NCBI RefSeq assembly: GCF_000002995.4
Contig: NW_025062479.1
Coordinates: forward strand, 24,234,221 to 24,298,220
From: Brugia malayi
Taxonomy: Eukaryota; Nematoda; Chromadorea; Rhabditida; Onchocercidae
DNA length: 64,000 nt
Reading direction: 5' to 3'
A program made the translations under genes and the position numbers. Below the pieces are notes generated by a model. That model was not told the DNA's origin, searched no databases, and was given only the letters and a program-made list of their open reading frames with translations. Shown here piece after piece: positions 10,306 to 24,237 of this stretch (the stretch's first letter is position 1; every line of letters begins with the position of its first letter).

Positions 10306-12395
10306 TAATTTATTAAAAAAAAAAATGTAAAAATTGTTTAAATTTAAAAGCAAAAACTTTTTGTTTCCTTTTTCTCATTTACTAATGGTATGCTTAAGTA
10401 TACCCCCAACACAGTGATAACAAAGAGATTTAAAAAATTTTTTTTTTCATATCAAAAAAATTTTAGTGCAAAGTTTGTAAAATATTTTTTTTGTATATTT
10501 TAATTTTGAATAAAAATTAAAAATATTATAAATTAAAAAAAAAAAAAAAAATAACTTTAAAATTTCATTTCAAATATAACAGAAAAATTTTTCGGCAATT
10601 TAACTAATTGAATTGATGAGAATATGACCGATGGCTAATTATAGTTAATGTGTCAATTCAGTGTAAATTATTGTCAATTTTGATGATTTATAAAAAAGTA
10701 ATCTGTTTAATCGAAATTGTCCAAATAAAAATGAAAGAATCATAAAATGTCTAAAATTTAACAAATTTATTTCATTGAAAAATGTAAGTAAATTAGCGCT
10801 AATTTGTACAATTATTTTCTCTTGATTTGCTTAATTTTATTTTAAATTCATTTTTTTTTTTTTTAATGTTAAATTTATTTATTTATATGTTTTCATTTCT
10901 TTGTTTTTTGCGTGTTTACAATTTAATGTTTATTTGATATTATGTTTATATTTATTTGATTAATTTTTTTTTGAATGAATTTTTTAAAGAAAAAATTTTT
11001 TTTATTGTATATACTAATTGTTTAATTAGTATGAAAATGAATAATTTATCCATTCATCTACTTTGTTAAATGTAACTTTTGTAATTAAGTTTTATGCAAA
11101 GTAAGAAAAAAAAATATTAAAGTTAAAAAAATTGTTAGTTAAAGTATTACGTAAAATACTTATACCATCGTCACGTATTTTTACGTATGTATATTACGTA
11201 TGTAGCAAAAAAAAAAAAAAAAAAATTAATTAATATTATATTACTTCTTGTTTGCAATAGACTTTAGATGATAAAATAAAGTGATATCAAATATGAAAGT
11301 GTCATTTTAATCAAATATGAGTGAAATTTGAATTTAAATATTTTAGATAATTTTCACATTTGATTGAAATATATATGAATAAATAATTTGAAATAATTTT
11401 AATTTTACAGAGAAAAAAAATTTGTTTCAATTTTAGTTTTTTCTTTTCGTTTTTGTTGTTCAAATTTAATATATTTATGAATTTTAAGCAATGCATAATT
11501 TTGAGAGAATATTAAAATATTTGATTTATTCAAAAAAAAAAAAAATACATTAAAGAAATTGAAAAACGAGAATTAATGCTCTGATTTCTCGATGTAAATT
11601 TTGCATTATTTAATTAATTACAGACATTTCAAAAAAAAAAAAAAATTAATTAGGCAAACATTTGCATGCAGCTGTTTGATGAAATTAAACATATTTCATT
11701 AAAATTACATCCTTTTCATCGGTTAGATAGAACTAAATTTAAGGCCTAAATTTAAACCTAAATTTACACTTACAAAAAAAAAAAAAATGAAATTTGATTT
11801 GAAATTAATAGAATTGAAAAAAATTTTCAATATTTATTTGAATTTGATTGAATAAAAAAATGGAATCACATTGATAACATTGGAATTTTATCAATGAAAA
11901 AAAAGCAAGAAGAAAAACAATTATAATTGTTTAAATTATTGAATAGGAAAATCATTATCACATTATCATAATCATTATCATTCTTATCAACCTGAAAAGA
12001 AAGAGGAAGAGAAAAATGAAACGATAAAAGTGAGAGAAAAAATTTATCATATAAACATTTTTATCATTATCACATTATCATAATCATTATCATTATTATC
12101 ACCTTGAAAAGAAAGAGGAAGAGGAAAAAATGAAAAAAGTGAAAAATGGAAAAATTATGATTTAAATATTAAAAATGATAATATGATAGATTTTAATTTA
12201 AACATAATGCAAATTTTAATATTAACTAAATAAAGTCACAAAAAAAAAGTTTTATTAATTTGAATAATAAGAAGAAAATGAAGCATTTGAAATGATTAGT
12301 GATAATGATAATAAATTTTTAATTCATTAAAAATTTACGCTAACATTTTGAAATTATTTTTAAACAAAGTAAATCAGTATATGTTAAGTTATTTG
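10306..12395. other. AT-rich, no gene seen; two small features
   Basis: ACGTA words cluster at 11147-11206 (TTACGTAAAATACTTA, TCACGTATTTTTACGTATG, ATTACGTATGTAGC). A two-copy repeat of ATCATTATCACATTATCATA then ATCATTATCATT and CCTGAAAAGAAAGAGGAAGA lies at about 11950-12130. Confidence 0.55.
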
Positions 12396-13050
12396 ATGCA
12401 TCATTTAAAATATTACTTATTAATTCACACTTCTAATTTTTAACTTATTAATTTATTATTCATTAACTTACTTAACACTTTATAAAATATTGCTTATTAA
12501 TTCACATTTCTAATGCTTAACTTATTAATCAATTAATCATTTACTTACTTAACGTCTACAAAATATTACTTATTAATTCACACTTCTAATTTTTAACTTA
12601 TTAATCTATCAAATATTTACTTACTTAAAATCTATAAAATACTACTTATTAATTCACACTTCTAATTTTTAACTTATTAATCTATCAAATATTTACTTAC
12701 TTAAAATCTATAAATTACTACTTATTAATTCACACTTCTAATTTTTAACTTATTAATCTATCAAATATTTACTTACTTAAAATCTATAAAATAATTACTT
12801 ATTAATTCACACTTCTAATTTTTAACTTATTAATCTATCAAATATTTACTTACTTAAAATCTATAAATTACTACTTATTAATTCACACTTCTAATTTTTA
12901 ACTTATTAATCTATCAAATATTTACTTACTTAAAATCTATAAAATACTACTTATTAATTCACACTTCTAATTTTAAACTTATTAATCTATCAAATATTTA
13001 CTTACTTAAAATCTATAAATTATTACTTATTAATTCACACTTCTAATTTT
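12396..13050. repeat. About 76-bp tandem array
   Basis: About nine copies of TACTTATTAATTCACACTTC, TAATTTTTAACTTATTAATC, TATCAAATATTTACTTACTT and AAAATCTATAAA. The central copies are nearly identical; the first two are more diverged. Confidence 0.9.
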
Positions 13051-13560
13051 TTTGAAATTTATAAATTCAACAAAATCAAACAACATTGGCTAAGTGTGAA
13101 AATGATGATATAATTTCACTGACTAATCTCATCTCATCCTATCCCATCCCATATAAATTAAATGTTACCCAAAGATAATTGATGGTTGGGGGGAGAAAAA
13201 AAAAAAGATGGGCAAATAGATGCGGGAAAGGAAATGATCAATTGCCCGATTCATATCGAAATAATTATTTGAAATGTATTTCTGTGTATGATTACGATTA
13301 ATACTTCCTCTATTAATGTGACACTAATTATCTTTTAAAAGCACAAATCAATAATAGATTGTTTCCTTAATCCTTCAATAATTTTAATTCAAATCTTTTT
13401 TTTTTCCTTTTCATTTCATTTTTTGAATCTTTGAAAAAAAATATAAGTAATTAATTTCATATTTACAAAAAAAAAAAAGAAAAGAAATAAAAAATTATTG
13501 AGTATTTTCCATTTTTTTTTTTTTTATAATTTTACATTCAACTAAAAATTATTCAAAAAA
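13051..13560. other. No gene seen
   Basis: Includes a short patch of balanced composition at 13110-13260 (CTCATCTCATCCTATCCCATCCC, TTGATGGTTGGGGGG, ATGGGCAAATAGATGCGGG) and then A/T runs. Confidence 0.5.
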
Positions 13561-14110
13561 AAAAAAAATATTATTTTAATAAAATTTAATTCAAATTATG
13601 CCAATTAGCCATATCAAATTAATTGTGAATATTATATAAATAATTATAATGATAAAAAAATAGAATTTATTGAGTTTCTTTCATTTTTTTTTTTTTAAAA
13701 TAGTTTTACACATAGTTAAAATTATTTACAAAAAAATATTATTTTAATAAAATTTAATTACAATTATGCCAATTAGCTACACCAAATTAATTTTGAATAT
13801 TATATAAATAATTATAGTGATAAAAAGTAGAATTTAATGAGTTCGTTTTATTTCTTTAATAGTTTTACACATAATTAAAAATTATTTTAATAAAATTTAA
13901 TTCAAATTATGCCAATTAGCTACACCAAATTAATTTTGAATATTATATAAATAATTATAGTGATTAAAAGTAGAATTTAATGAGTTCGTTTTATTTCTTT
14001 AATAGTTTTACACATAATTAAAAATTATTTTAATAAAATTTAATTCAAATTATGCCAATTAGCTACATCAAATTAATTTTGAATAATATTATATAAATAA
14101 TTGTAATAAT
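13561..14110. repeat. Four-copy tandem array, 140-170-bp unit
   Basis: Each copy has AATTATGCCAATTAGC, ACCAAATTAATTTTGAATAT, TATATAAATAATTATA and, later, AATAGTTTTACACATA. Copies start near 13595, 13764, 13907 and 14050. Unit length shrinks mainly through loss of a poly-T run. Confidence 0.85.
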
Positions 14111-14754
14111 ACGAATGAAATGCTAAAATTTTTTTTGGAAACAATTAATATTTGACATATAAACATTCGTTTTTGTTCTAAAAAAAAATTTTTTTTTTCT
14201 ATAAAATGAAATTTTTTTTTTTTTCTTTGAATGCAAAAATATTAAAAAAAATTTTTTTTGCTAATTTTTTGTTTCTTTTTGAAATAAATAAAACAAAAAA
14301 GTGGAAATGTACAAAAATAATAATAAAAAAAAGAGTTATTTTAAAAAAAAAATGAAATATATTGCAATTTAAGTAAGCATTTGTGATATGAATAAAATGA
14401 ACAATTAAATAAAATGAAATTTTGATTGATTGACAAACATTTGCGCATTTTCTCTTCTCAAAGTCAATTTATTATTGTATTACTATTATAAATAAAATTG
14501 GCATTCATTAAATGGAACAAAATAGAAGCATTAAAAAAATAAAAATAAAAAAAAATGGAAAATAAAAGATAAAAGAATGGAAAAGTAAGGAAGAAAAAGA
14601 AACAAAAATTATATTAAAAATAAATAAATAAATAAACAATCTCAAAAATACTTTTTTTTTCAAAAAAAAAAAAAAAAGGTTAATTAAAAAAAATTCAAAA
14701 ATTCATTAGCATTAATATTTCTAATTTATTTATTTATAATTTACATCGTATAAA

Positions 14755-14785
<31 letters not shown>

Positions 14786-17700
14786 GTATAAAAACAGAAA
14801 CTATTTATATCTATAATTTATTATATATATTTATAATTTACAAAACCGAAAAAAAAAGAAAAAACGAAAAATTCAATTGACAGAAATTAACGATATAAAA
14901 TAATTTAATTTTTTATCAACTGATTTTAAATAATACATTCATTTTTAGTCTATGCAAAAAAAGTTTTTTTAATTTCATTTATGAAAATAATCAATTTCAT
15001 AATTAAAAAAAAAAAAAGGAAGAAATCATTGCTTCATTCGAAATATTATGCAGATTTTCATAAATATTAAGCATTTAAAAAAAGAAATATTAATTTTTTT
15101 AAGAAGAAAAAAAAAATAAAAAGTAAAAAAGGAAGAAAGAAATGAAGGTTAAGAATTTATATTCATTAAATTAAAATGAAATGATGCAAAAATGAAAAAA
15201 AAAAAAAAAAAAAAAAGGAAAGAAAGAAAAATATTTTAGTGCTAATGAAAAATTTATGCATGGATAAAAAAGCTAATATTTGAATTTATACACTTTTTTT
15301 TTAATATTTTCGCTTTTTTTAAATATGTGAATTTTTTGTTGATTAATTTAAATTTCAACTTTAATCAAATTAAAATTTTAATTTAAAATTAATTTAAAAG
15401 TTTCAAATTTATTCGATTTGGAAAAAAAAAAAAAAGAAACTTTTAAATTATAAATGATTAATGCAAACTATCAAATTTTACAAGTTTTTTAATATTTCAT
15501 ATAATACGATTAATCAATAAAATAATTGTTTATTTTATTTTTAACTTTAAAAAAGTATTTCCACTTAATGTTTCTTCTCTTTATTTTTTTTTTCGTCTAT
15601 TTCCTACATTTTTGTCATCAAACTATTATTAAATTCAATTTGTGTCGCTTTTTTCATTTTCTTTCTTTCCTTTTTTTTTTTTTTTTTTCTGTCATTTCAT
15701 TTTCTATTTTTCATTTTTCCATTTTAAAAATTGCTCAACTGTACTTCATTAATTAATGCAAAAAATTTTTGAGCACAAAATGAATAAAACTGTTTTTTTT
15801 TTTCCTTTTTCGAGGGAAAAAAAAAGCAAACAGTTAATGAAAATGAAAAATGTAAAGTAAAATTTAAGAAGTGAAAAGTAAAAAAAAAGAAAGAAAAATC
15901 AAGAAAAGAGAGAAAACAAAAAAAATTTTTAAAATTAATTGGAAATAAAATATATTCGAACTAATCCTTTTTTTTTTTTTTTTTTTTGTAAAATATGAAA
16001 AGAAAATAAAATGAAAGATTAAGCATTAACAAAATGAAATGAATTATTCTAAAATAAATTCACTCATAAATAAATACATACATACATACATACATATATA
16101 TCTCTATGGAAACAGTTCAATATATTTAATTTATTAAATGTAATATTTTTGTGGAAATTTTTTAAATCAACGAATGAATACAATTATAAGTGGTTTGTTC
16201 TTAACTTCCAAAAAAAAATTTCTTACTTTCTTTTCCTTCTTTTGCTCACTTCTTCTTTATCTTTCCTTTTTTTTAAAGATTTTAAAATTTTAAACAATAA
16301 AATTAAATTTTTTTTTTTTGAAGAAAAAATTTTATTTTTAATAAATCGATTAAAAGATTAATAATAATAATAAAAAAAAATGTTTTGATGAAAATATTTC
16401 TAATACTAATATTGCAATCAATAAAAGATTGCAAATAAAAATTTTTCATTCAAACTACAAATGAAAAATTTAATTTAAACCAAAAAGGATACAAATTGAA
16501 TTGAGTAAATGCTAATAGATCTTACCTTCTTATATTTATTAGTAACCTGAGAGAGAGAGAGAGAGGGAGTAAAACAATTGTCAATAATAAAAGAGTAATA
16601 TTTTTGAGACACCTGTTGGTGACATATTGCAAATTCATGCTTACCTGTCATTGCTAAAAATATGTTTACTAATTTATGCCGTAACATACTAATAGCTATC
16701 ATTCGAATAATTAAATTTATTCATTTTCATTCCATTTCTAATTTTAGTAATTAATTACATTTAATTTCGTTTTAAAAATGCATACAAAAATTAGTAAATG
16801 AATGAAAAGTTGTAAAGGAAAAAAAAATAAAGAAAGAAAAAGAAAAACGATATTATATGATTATCAATCGTACAAAAATTTTGAGAAATTGAAAAATTTT
16901 TTTTTCTTTTTCAAAATTTTTTTTTTTTCAGAAAATTATTCGTATTTGAAAGTTGAAATTTTCTTAAATTTGCATTGTGTAATTTAAAAATGAAATGAAA
17001 TTTTTTTTTTTTTCTTTTCTTTTCTTTTGCATTTTTGTGAAGAATAAAATGACGTGAATTAAACTTAGAGTGTCGCGATAATAGCATATGACAATTTAGA
17101 ACAAAAAAAAAAAAAAAAAAAAAACTAAAGAAATTTGATTTTAAAAAGATTTATCACATCGAAAAATGAAATTTCTTTTTCCTTAAATTATTACTTATTA
17201 AAATTGAAAAAAAAAAATTTTTTTTAAATATAAAATTTTTAAAATGTAATAATTAAAAAAATGAGTAGAAATAATTTGTTTTTTTTATTAAAAACAAAAA
17301 AAAAAATGAATAAATTTTGTTTGTCAAATTTTTGAAGTTTTTTTTTTTTTTTTTTTATTTTTTTCTGATAAATAATTTTTCGTTGTTTACAGTTGAATGA
17401 TAGTTTTATCAAATTCTGATAAGTTACTAATAATTTGCGAATAAAAAAAAAAATAAATCTTAAAAATATTTGAAAATAACATAGTAGAGCAAATGATCAA
17501 AATTTAAATTATTTATATTAGCATTTTTTTATTAGCTTAATGAACAATTTGCGCCAAAAGTATTTTATTTATGTATATTTTATGCAAATTTACTCTTTTT
17601 TTTTCATCATTTCAAATATTTTAGCTTTTAAGCGAAAATATTTTTTTTTTTTTAAAAAAAAAGGGAAGGAAAAATAATTTGAAATTCAAAAAAAAAAAAA

Positions 17701-19518
17701 AAAATGAAAGTTATAAGCGAAATAAGCGGAAAAAGAAAGTATTACTAAAATTGAAAAAATGAATTTTTCATTTGAGAGAGAAAAAAAAAAAACAAAATTT
17801 TTTTTCTTTTTTATTTTCAATTCAATTTTATAGAGGAATGAAAGAGAAGAATGAAGAATTTTGCAGAAAAAAAAAAAAAAAAAGAAGTAAATTTGTGAAA
17901 AAATTTTTCAAACAAGTGAAAATAACAATTTGACAAAATTGCTGACTGAAAGAGGGAAAAGGTGACAGGAAGAAGGTATGAACGATTGAAATATGTGACA
18001 AATTGAAATATCAAATTTTTAAATTTATTAAGCATAAATTAGAGGATAGTCTGTGCAATTGCTAATAATAATTTTTTTTTTTTTCATTTGCATATAAAAT
18101 TATTTATTTTTTTTATATAAAATTATTTTTTTTAATATTTATTTGTTTATTATTTATTATTATTTAAGCATTCATTCATTATTTATTTATTTATTATTAT
18201 TTAAGCATTCATTCATTACTTATTTAAGCATTTATTTATTTATTCTTTTATTAAATAAAATTATGCAAATATTATATATAATTTTTGTTTATTATTATTA
18301 TTATTTTAAGCGTTAATTCATTATTTATTTAAGCATTTATTTATTTATTATTTATTATTATTTGATTAAATAAAATTATTTAAGAAAAAATAATCAATTA
18401 AACAAAAAAATAGAAGACAAAATTGAAAATGAAAATAAAATATTAAAAAAAAAAAGTTTGGAATACTTCAAAAGTATTTTCTATCTTTTCACAAATATTA
18501 TATATATACATTTTTTTTAAAATTAAATTTGTCAAAATAAGTAATATTTTGTCTTCAAGCATTTGCATTTTTTCGACTAAACAATTTTTTATTTCTGTTC
18601 AAAAGTTTACGAAAATTAATCAAAGCATTAAAATATATGCCATTCGTTAAATATTTTTTTTCATAAATCTAAAAATTTTAAATTATAACAATTTAAGAGA
18701 ATTTTGAAAAAAAAAAAAAGAATTTTTTTTTGTTTTATTTTTAAATTTTTAATGTTTATTCAAATAATTCAGCAAAATTCACAACACTATCAATCATCTA
18801 TCATATTTGAAAAAGATAAAAATTATAAGATTTGATTTTTTGAAATATCTAAAATCATTTTAGGATGAGAATTTTTCTAATTTCATCTTTTTTTTTTTTT
18901 ATTTCCACTGAAAATTTCATTAATTTATTTATGATATATTGCAAACAAAGTGCAACGAAGAGAAATTTAAATAAATCAAAGTAAGTGTTAAATAGTTTTA
19001 AAAGTACTTCAAAATGTGAGAAAGAAAAAAACGCAAATTTAATTTCAAAAAAAAAAAAATTTAAGACAATCAACTTTAAACCACAAAAAAAAAAAAAAAA
19101 AGGGAAAGAAATATGCATGAATATGTGAGATCTTTCTATTTTGCATATTTAAATATTTGTTCTATTTTTTAAAAAAAATTTAATTTATAAGAAAACGAAA
19201 GAACTTATCTTATCAATCAATAAAATGCATATTGCTGCTAATTAATCAATCGATCAATCAATCAATTGATCAATCATTTCTACTATTAATTAATAATATA
19301 CACTTCTCTATAACTATGCTAAAATTAACTTTTATAAAAATTAAATTTACTACTTTTTATCATTTCAAATTTCAAACATTTATGTTTGAAAGATAAAAAA
19401 AAAAAAAAGAAATTACACATATTTGAAATGTGTAAAATTTGTAAATAAATGTGAAAATTAAATCAAAATGTGTGACGTAAAACGATGCAAACTTCCGTTT
19501 TTGCTAATTTTGTGTCAC
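14111..19518. other. Long AT-rich stretch, no gene seen
   Basis: Very dense A and T runs. Minor items: ACATACATACATACATACAT near 16078-16098; a GA tract at 16550-16567 flanked by good minus-strand splice signals (see findings); TTATTTAAGCATTCATTCAT repeats at 18145-18360; AATCAATCGATCAATCAATC near 19240-19275. All frames are low-complexity. Confidence 0.55.
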
Positions 19519-20160
19519 ATACACACATACATACATACACATACATCTATGTATTGCACATACACGCATACATATATATTACAGAATACACACACATGCA
19601 TATACATTCATATATTACACATACACACATGCATATACATACATCCATATATATTACAGATAGACATACATACATGTACACATACACACATACATATACA
19701 TACATCCATATATATAACAGATAGATACACATACACACATACATATACATTCATATGTTACACATACATGTACACATACACACATACATATACATACATC
19801 CATATATATAACAGATAGATACACATACACACATACATATACATTCATATGTTACACATACATGTACACATACACACATACATATACATACATCCATATA
19901 TATAACAGATAGATACACATACACACATACATATACATTCATATGTTACACATACATGTACACATACACACATACATATATAAAATACACATACACATAC
20001 ATATACATTCATATGTTACACATACATGTACACATACACACATACATATACATACATCCATATATATAGCAGATAGATACACATACATATTACACATACA
20101 CACATACATATACATTCATATGTTACACATACATACGTATATGCATATACATCCATATAT
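19519..20160. repeat. CACATA microsatellite with 97-bp higher-order unit
   Basis: ACACATACATAC-type sequence in which a 97-bp unit recurs: GTTACACATACATGTACACA, then TACACACATACATATACATA, CATCCATATATATAACAGAT, AGATACACATACACACATAC and ATATACATTCATAT. Two minus-strand frames 97 bases apart give almost identical peptides, confirming the period. All frames here are repeat artefacts. Confidence 0.95.
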
Positions 20161-20445
20161 TAAAAAATCAATCATTTAGTGAAATGTTTAATGAATGAAT
20201 TAATTAATTAATTATCATAAAATATAGCTTTAAGTTAAAAGAAAATTCAATACACATACACACATACCTCCATACATATACATCCATATATATTACACAT
20301 ACATACACACATACATACACATCCATATATTACACATACACACATACATACACATCCATATATATTAAAAAATCAATCATTTACTGAAAAGTCAAATGAA
20401 TTAATTAATTAATTGTCATAAAATATAGCTTTAAGTTAAAAAAAA
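20161..20445. repeat. Duplicated 80-bp segment around a second CACATA patch
   Basis: AAAAAATCAATCATTTA followed by GAATTAATTAATTAATT and CATAAAATATAGCTTTAAGT occurs at about 20161-20240 and 20367-20440, separated by another CATACACACATAC stretch (20252-20366). Confidence 0.85.
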
Positions 20446-20751
20446 AAAAAAAAAAACAAAACAATTCAATGATTTCAAACTCAGTAAGTAAATCCATTAA
20501 TTTTTTGAACAATTTTTAGATAATTATTTCAAATTTTTTTTTGCCAAAAAAAAAAAAAAAAAAAAAAAGAACGAAAAGAGAGAAATAAAAATGAGAAAGT
20601 GAAGAAATTAATGAGAAATAAGATAATTATCAATAATTATTGTGAATTGAATATGAATGAAATGATGCATTTTAAGTACTATATTTTATGGTAACAAAAA
20701 AAAAAATGAAAAAAAAAGGTATAAAATAAATAATTTTAAGATGATAATTTA

Positions 20752-20782
<31 letters not shown>

Positions 20783-23700
20783 AGGAAGAAGAAGAAGAAA
20801 GGTGACAGAAAAAATGTCCTTCAAAAAAAAAAAAAAAAAAGTTACTAAAAAATATATTAGGTGTTACATGTTTGCACAAAGTAACAAATTATTGAATTTA
20901 AAATTAAATCAAACTTAAAATTGACAATAACAAACTGTTAAATTTGATTTATCAAAACATTCATTTAAATTTGAATAAGTATAATTTAATTAATTAATAC
21001 AAAAAAAATTTATGTGTTTATTTTTCTAAATTCTGTTGTTTTTTTTGGGAAAAAAATTGCTAACTGATTTCTTACGTGTATTACTTTTCTGTTTGACGTA
21101 TTAACTTATATATACTCAAATATTTTCTCGTTTTTTTTACACGTTTTTTTTTTTTTCATACTTTATGCCTTTTTATTTCTCTTTTTTTTCTAACTTTTTT
21201 AATTCTAAAATATGTTTAAAGTTAAAGTTTATAATAATGTTTACTAAATTTGTTTATTTCATCTTCCTTTTTTTTTTTTTTTTTTTTAAAGGTTTGTTTA
21301 TAAAGTTTACAAAATTTTTGATTCATATTTACTTTGTTTTTTTCTATTTGTATACAAATATAAATCATTTATAAACCAACCATTTTCCGGAATTATCTTT
21401 TGCAATCATCCGTAATTTATTGTCATATTTATTGTCATTGCAATCTAACAGATATGAAAGTTTCTATTTTTAAAATTTGCGAAAAAAAAAAAGGAAACAA
21501 ACAAATTAGCAAATACACAAGGGAGACAAGAAAAAAAAAAATGCATCAACAATGTCATATTTCATTTGAAAATTTTGACATGAAAAAAAAAAAAAAAATA
21601 TTCTTCAAAAAAAACATGCCGATTAAAATTTAAAGAATAATTTTTATGAAGTAAGTCGAGAGTGACTACAGTACTAATATATAAGATTTACAGTGGTAAT
21701 ATATAAATTTAAAAAAAAGAAAAATGTGACAATTATAAATAAAAAGTGACAAAAATGTTAAAATTATGATCAATATTATAAGTTTGTAACAGTTATTATA
21801 AGTAAGAATAACTTATAGAAATAACTTATACAGAGAGTAATTATCATAAGATGAAATAAGTACTTAAGAAGTTTGTACTCTTAAACTGCTAATAATTGTG
21901 CAAACATAATTATTTATAAAAAAAATTCTTTCAATTCATATATTAAAGTTTTTATTCTGTTTATAAACAATTAATTACGATGGATAGAAAAAAAGAAAGA
22001 ATTATTATAATTTTACAATAAAAGTTAAAAAAAAAAGGAAAATTTAATATGAAAAGTAAATATTTCAAAGAAGAAAAAAGAGATATTTACATTCAAACAA
22101 TTAATTTATTTCTTTTATTTATTTATTTTTCTTTTTTTTTGAAAAATTAATTATTTTATTTGGTATTTGGCTTTTTTTTTTTTTTGTTAGCTACAAAGTA
22201 TTACTTAAAATTGTTACAAAGTATTACTTATAATAGAAGCAATAAATTGTGATCATTCGGTAGTTTCAATTTTAAAAAGAGCCCGAATATTGTCGCCAAA
22301 AATTCATAGAAAAGCAGTAAAAAAAAAAAAAAAAAAAGATCGTTATATTTGCAATTTAACAAATTGAAATTTTAATTGTAAACAACAAAAAGAAAAATGA
22401 ATAAATAATAAGAATATAATGTGAAAAGAAAAAGAAAAGAATTAATAAAAGTTTAATGTGATTATTTGTCACATTGATACTTGTCATTTCGTTTTATTTT
22501 TTTTATTGATTACGGAAATGTTGTCTCATATCAGTAAATCTATTTATTTACTCTTTTTTTTTTTTTTTTTTTAACAAAATTAATGATGAAAATGATAAAA
22601 AAAAAAAACAACCATTACGATGACAATAGCGACGACAATGGTGACAATGGTGACAAGAAAATAAGAATTAAAAAAAAGCTAAAGATTGAAATGTTACTAT
22701 GGTGATAGCACAACTAACATTTGTTTCTAATGATGGCAATAATTTATGTCATTTCTTTTTATTACGCTAACAAATTAATTAAATTATCTTTAACTATCAT
22801 TCATTTTGCAAATTTTATTTCAAAAAAAAAAAGATTTATTGTTAACAATTTTAATCAATGTTTGATAAAATTTTAATATTTTTTTTTTGTTAATTAACGT
22901 CTCATAAAGAAATTTTAGTAATTCTTTTAGCAAAGAAAAAAAAAGAAATTCAGAGTAAATTAGAAATATAAATTAAAGCAAATGTATTTAATAATTTATA
23001 TTCATTTTTAAATTGTTTTTTCTTTCTGCTAAATTTTACCTTTGAAGGAGTAATTTTGAAGGTTATAAATTAATTGAAATAATTTCTCTCTTACATTTCC
23101 TTCCTTCCTTCCTTCTTATTGTAAATTCATTCATTTATTTATCTTTTTTTGATTGAAATTGAAAAATCTTTTAGTAAATAAATTAAAAATTTTTAATCGT
23201 TAATTTTTGTATGAGAAATAATCAGCAAAAATAATCTTCAAAAAGTTGAAATTGAATATCTACGATTTAATTTATGAAAGTAGATTGGAACTTATTGCTT
23301 AATTTATGGCATACATAAAACTTTTTTCCTTATCAATTAGTCGTTTCTGTCTTATCACTTCACCTAGCATCAATGCATTATTTTAATTCCGATATATCAG
23401 TATTCAAATACCGATATATTATTATTTGTTTTTAATAACAATGTATAAATGCACTATATACCCATGTCCAAATATCGTAAATAATAATTATCAAATCAAA
23501 TAATCAAATATCAATGTCACAAAATGCGATCAGTTTAAATCTTAATTTTTCGGGTTTGATCAAACGCAATTTGACTAATTTAAAAAAAAAAAAAATCGTA
23601 AAATCGGAATTTGACTAACTTAAAAATTTAAAAAACAAATTTCAAAAAATTCTAAAGTAATAATATGCTAATACTAAAATTTAGTAATATTAATTGTAAC

Positions 23701-24025
23701 AAATAACAATTTATTATTGCTACCTGTACCTTTAATTAGTAATTTAAATTTTTACTACATTTACAATGAAAAATATTGAAATACAATAAAGGACTATGAA
23801 ATTCTTTTATATGACATGCAACTAGTTAGCAAATAAGAAGCATTATTGATCAAATAAAAAATAACATTTAAACATGTTTTTTTTTTTTTTTTTAATCTAA
23901 AAATTGAGTCCAAAAAAAAAAAACTTTAAAAATAAAAATTAAAATTACAATTTAAAAAAGGAAAAAAAAAATGTTACATTAAAAGGAGAAAAGAATTTTA
24001 TGTAAGTGAAAAATTAGAAATAAAA
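20446..24025. other. AT-rich, no gene seen
   Basis: A/T runs. ACAATGGTGACAATGGTGAC lies near 22636. An inverted repeat lies at 23392-23419. No credible coding frame. Confidence 0.55.
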
Positions 24026-24029
24026 TGAT

Positions 24030-24230
24030 AAGCTTTTGCTTAGAATGTAAGCAAGCAAAGCATTCTGTTCTCTAAGGGCAAAAAAGAATTTATAGCCTAG
24101 GAATTGATGAAGCAAAGCGTTGGCTAAAATCGAAGAGGCGTGGGCTGCACAAATGGAATGCGACAAATCATTGTCACCGAATGAGCCTAGCTGACTTAAT
24201 ATTCGAAATTGAGTAGTCTCTCCATCCTTT
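24030..24230. other. Balanced-composition island before a TGTATG array
   Basis: AAGCTTTTGCTTAGAATG, TAAGCAAGCAAAGCATTCTG, GAAGAGGCGTGGGCTGCAC, TGGAATGCGACAAATC and ATGAGCCTAGCTGAC. GCTTTTGCTT and AAGCAAGCAAAGC could pair as a hairpin. No open frame longer than a few dozen codons. Function unknown; it could be a small RNA gene or regulatory element. Confidence 0.3.
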
Positions 24231-24237
24231 TCATTTC

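Noticed and set aside
882..13050. CRISPR-like regularly spaced repeats
   Set aside because: Arrays are plain tandem repeats without unique spacers, in a eukaryotic genome.
19468..20179. Histidine/threonine- or tyrosine/cysteine-rich frames on both strands
   Set aside because: Translation of the CACATA microsatellite; the same peptide recurs at a 97-base offset and both strands are open.
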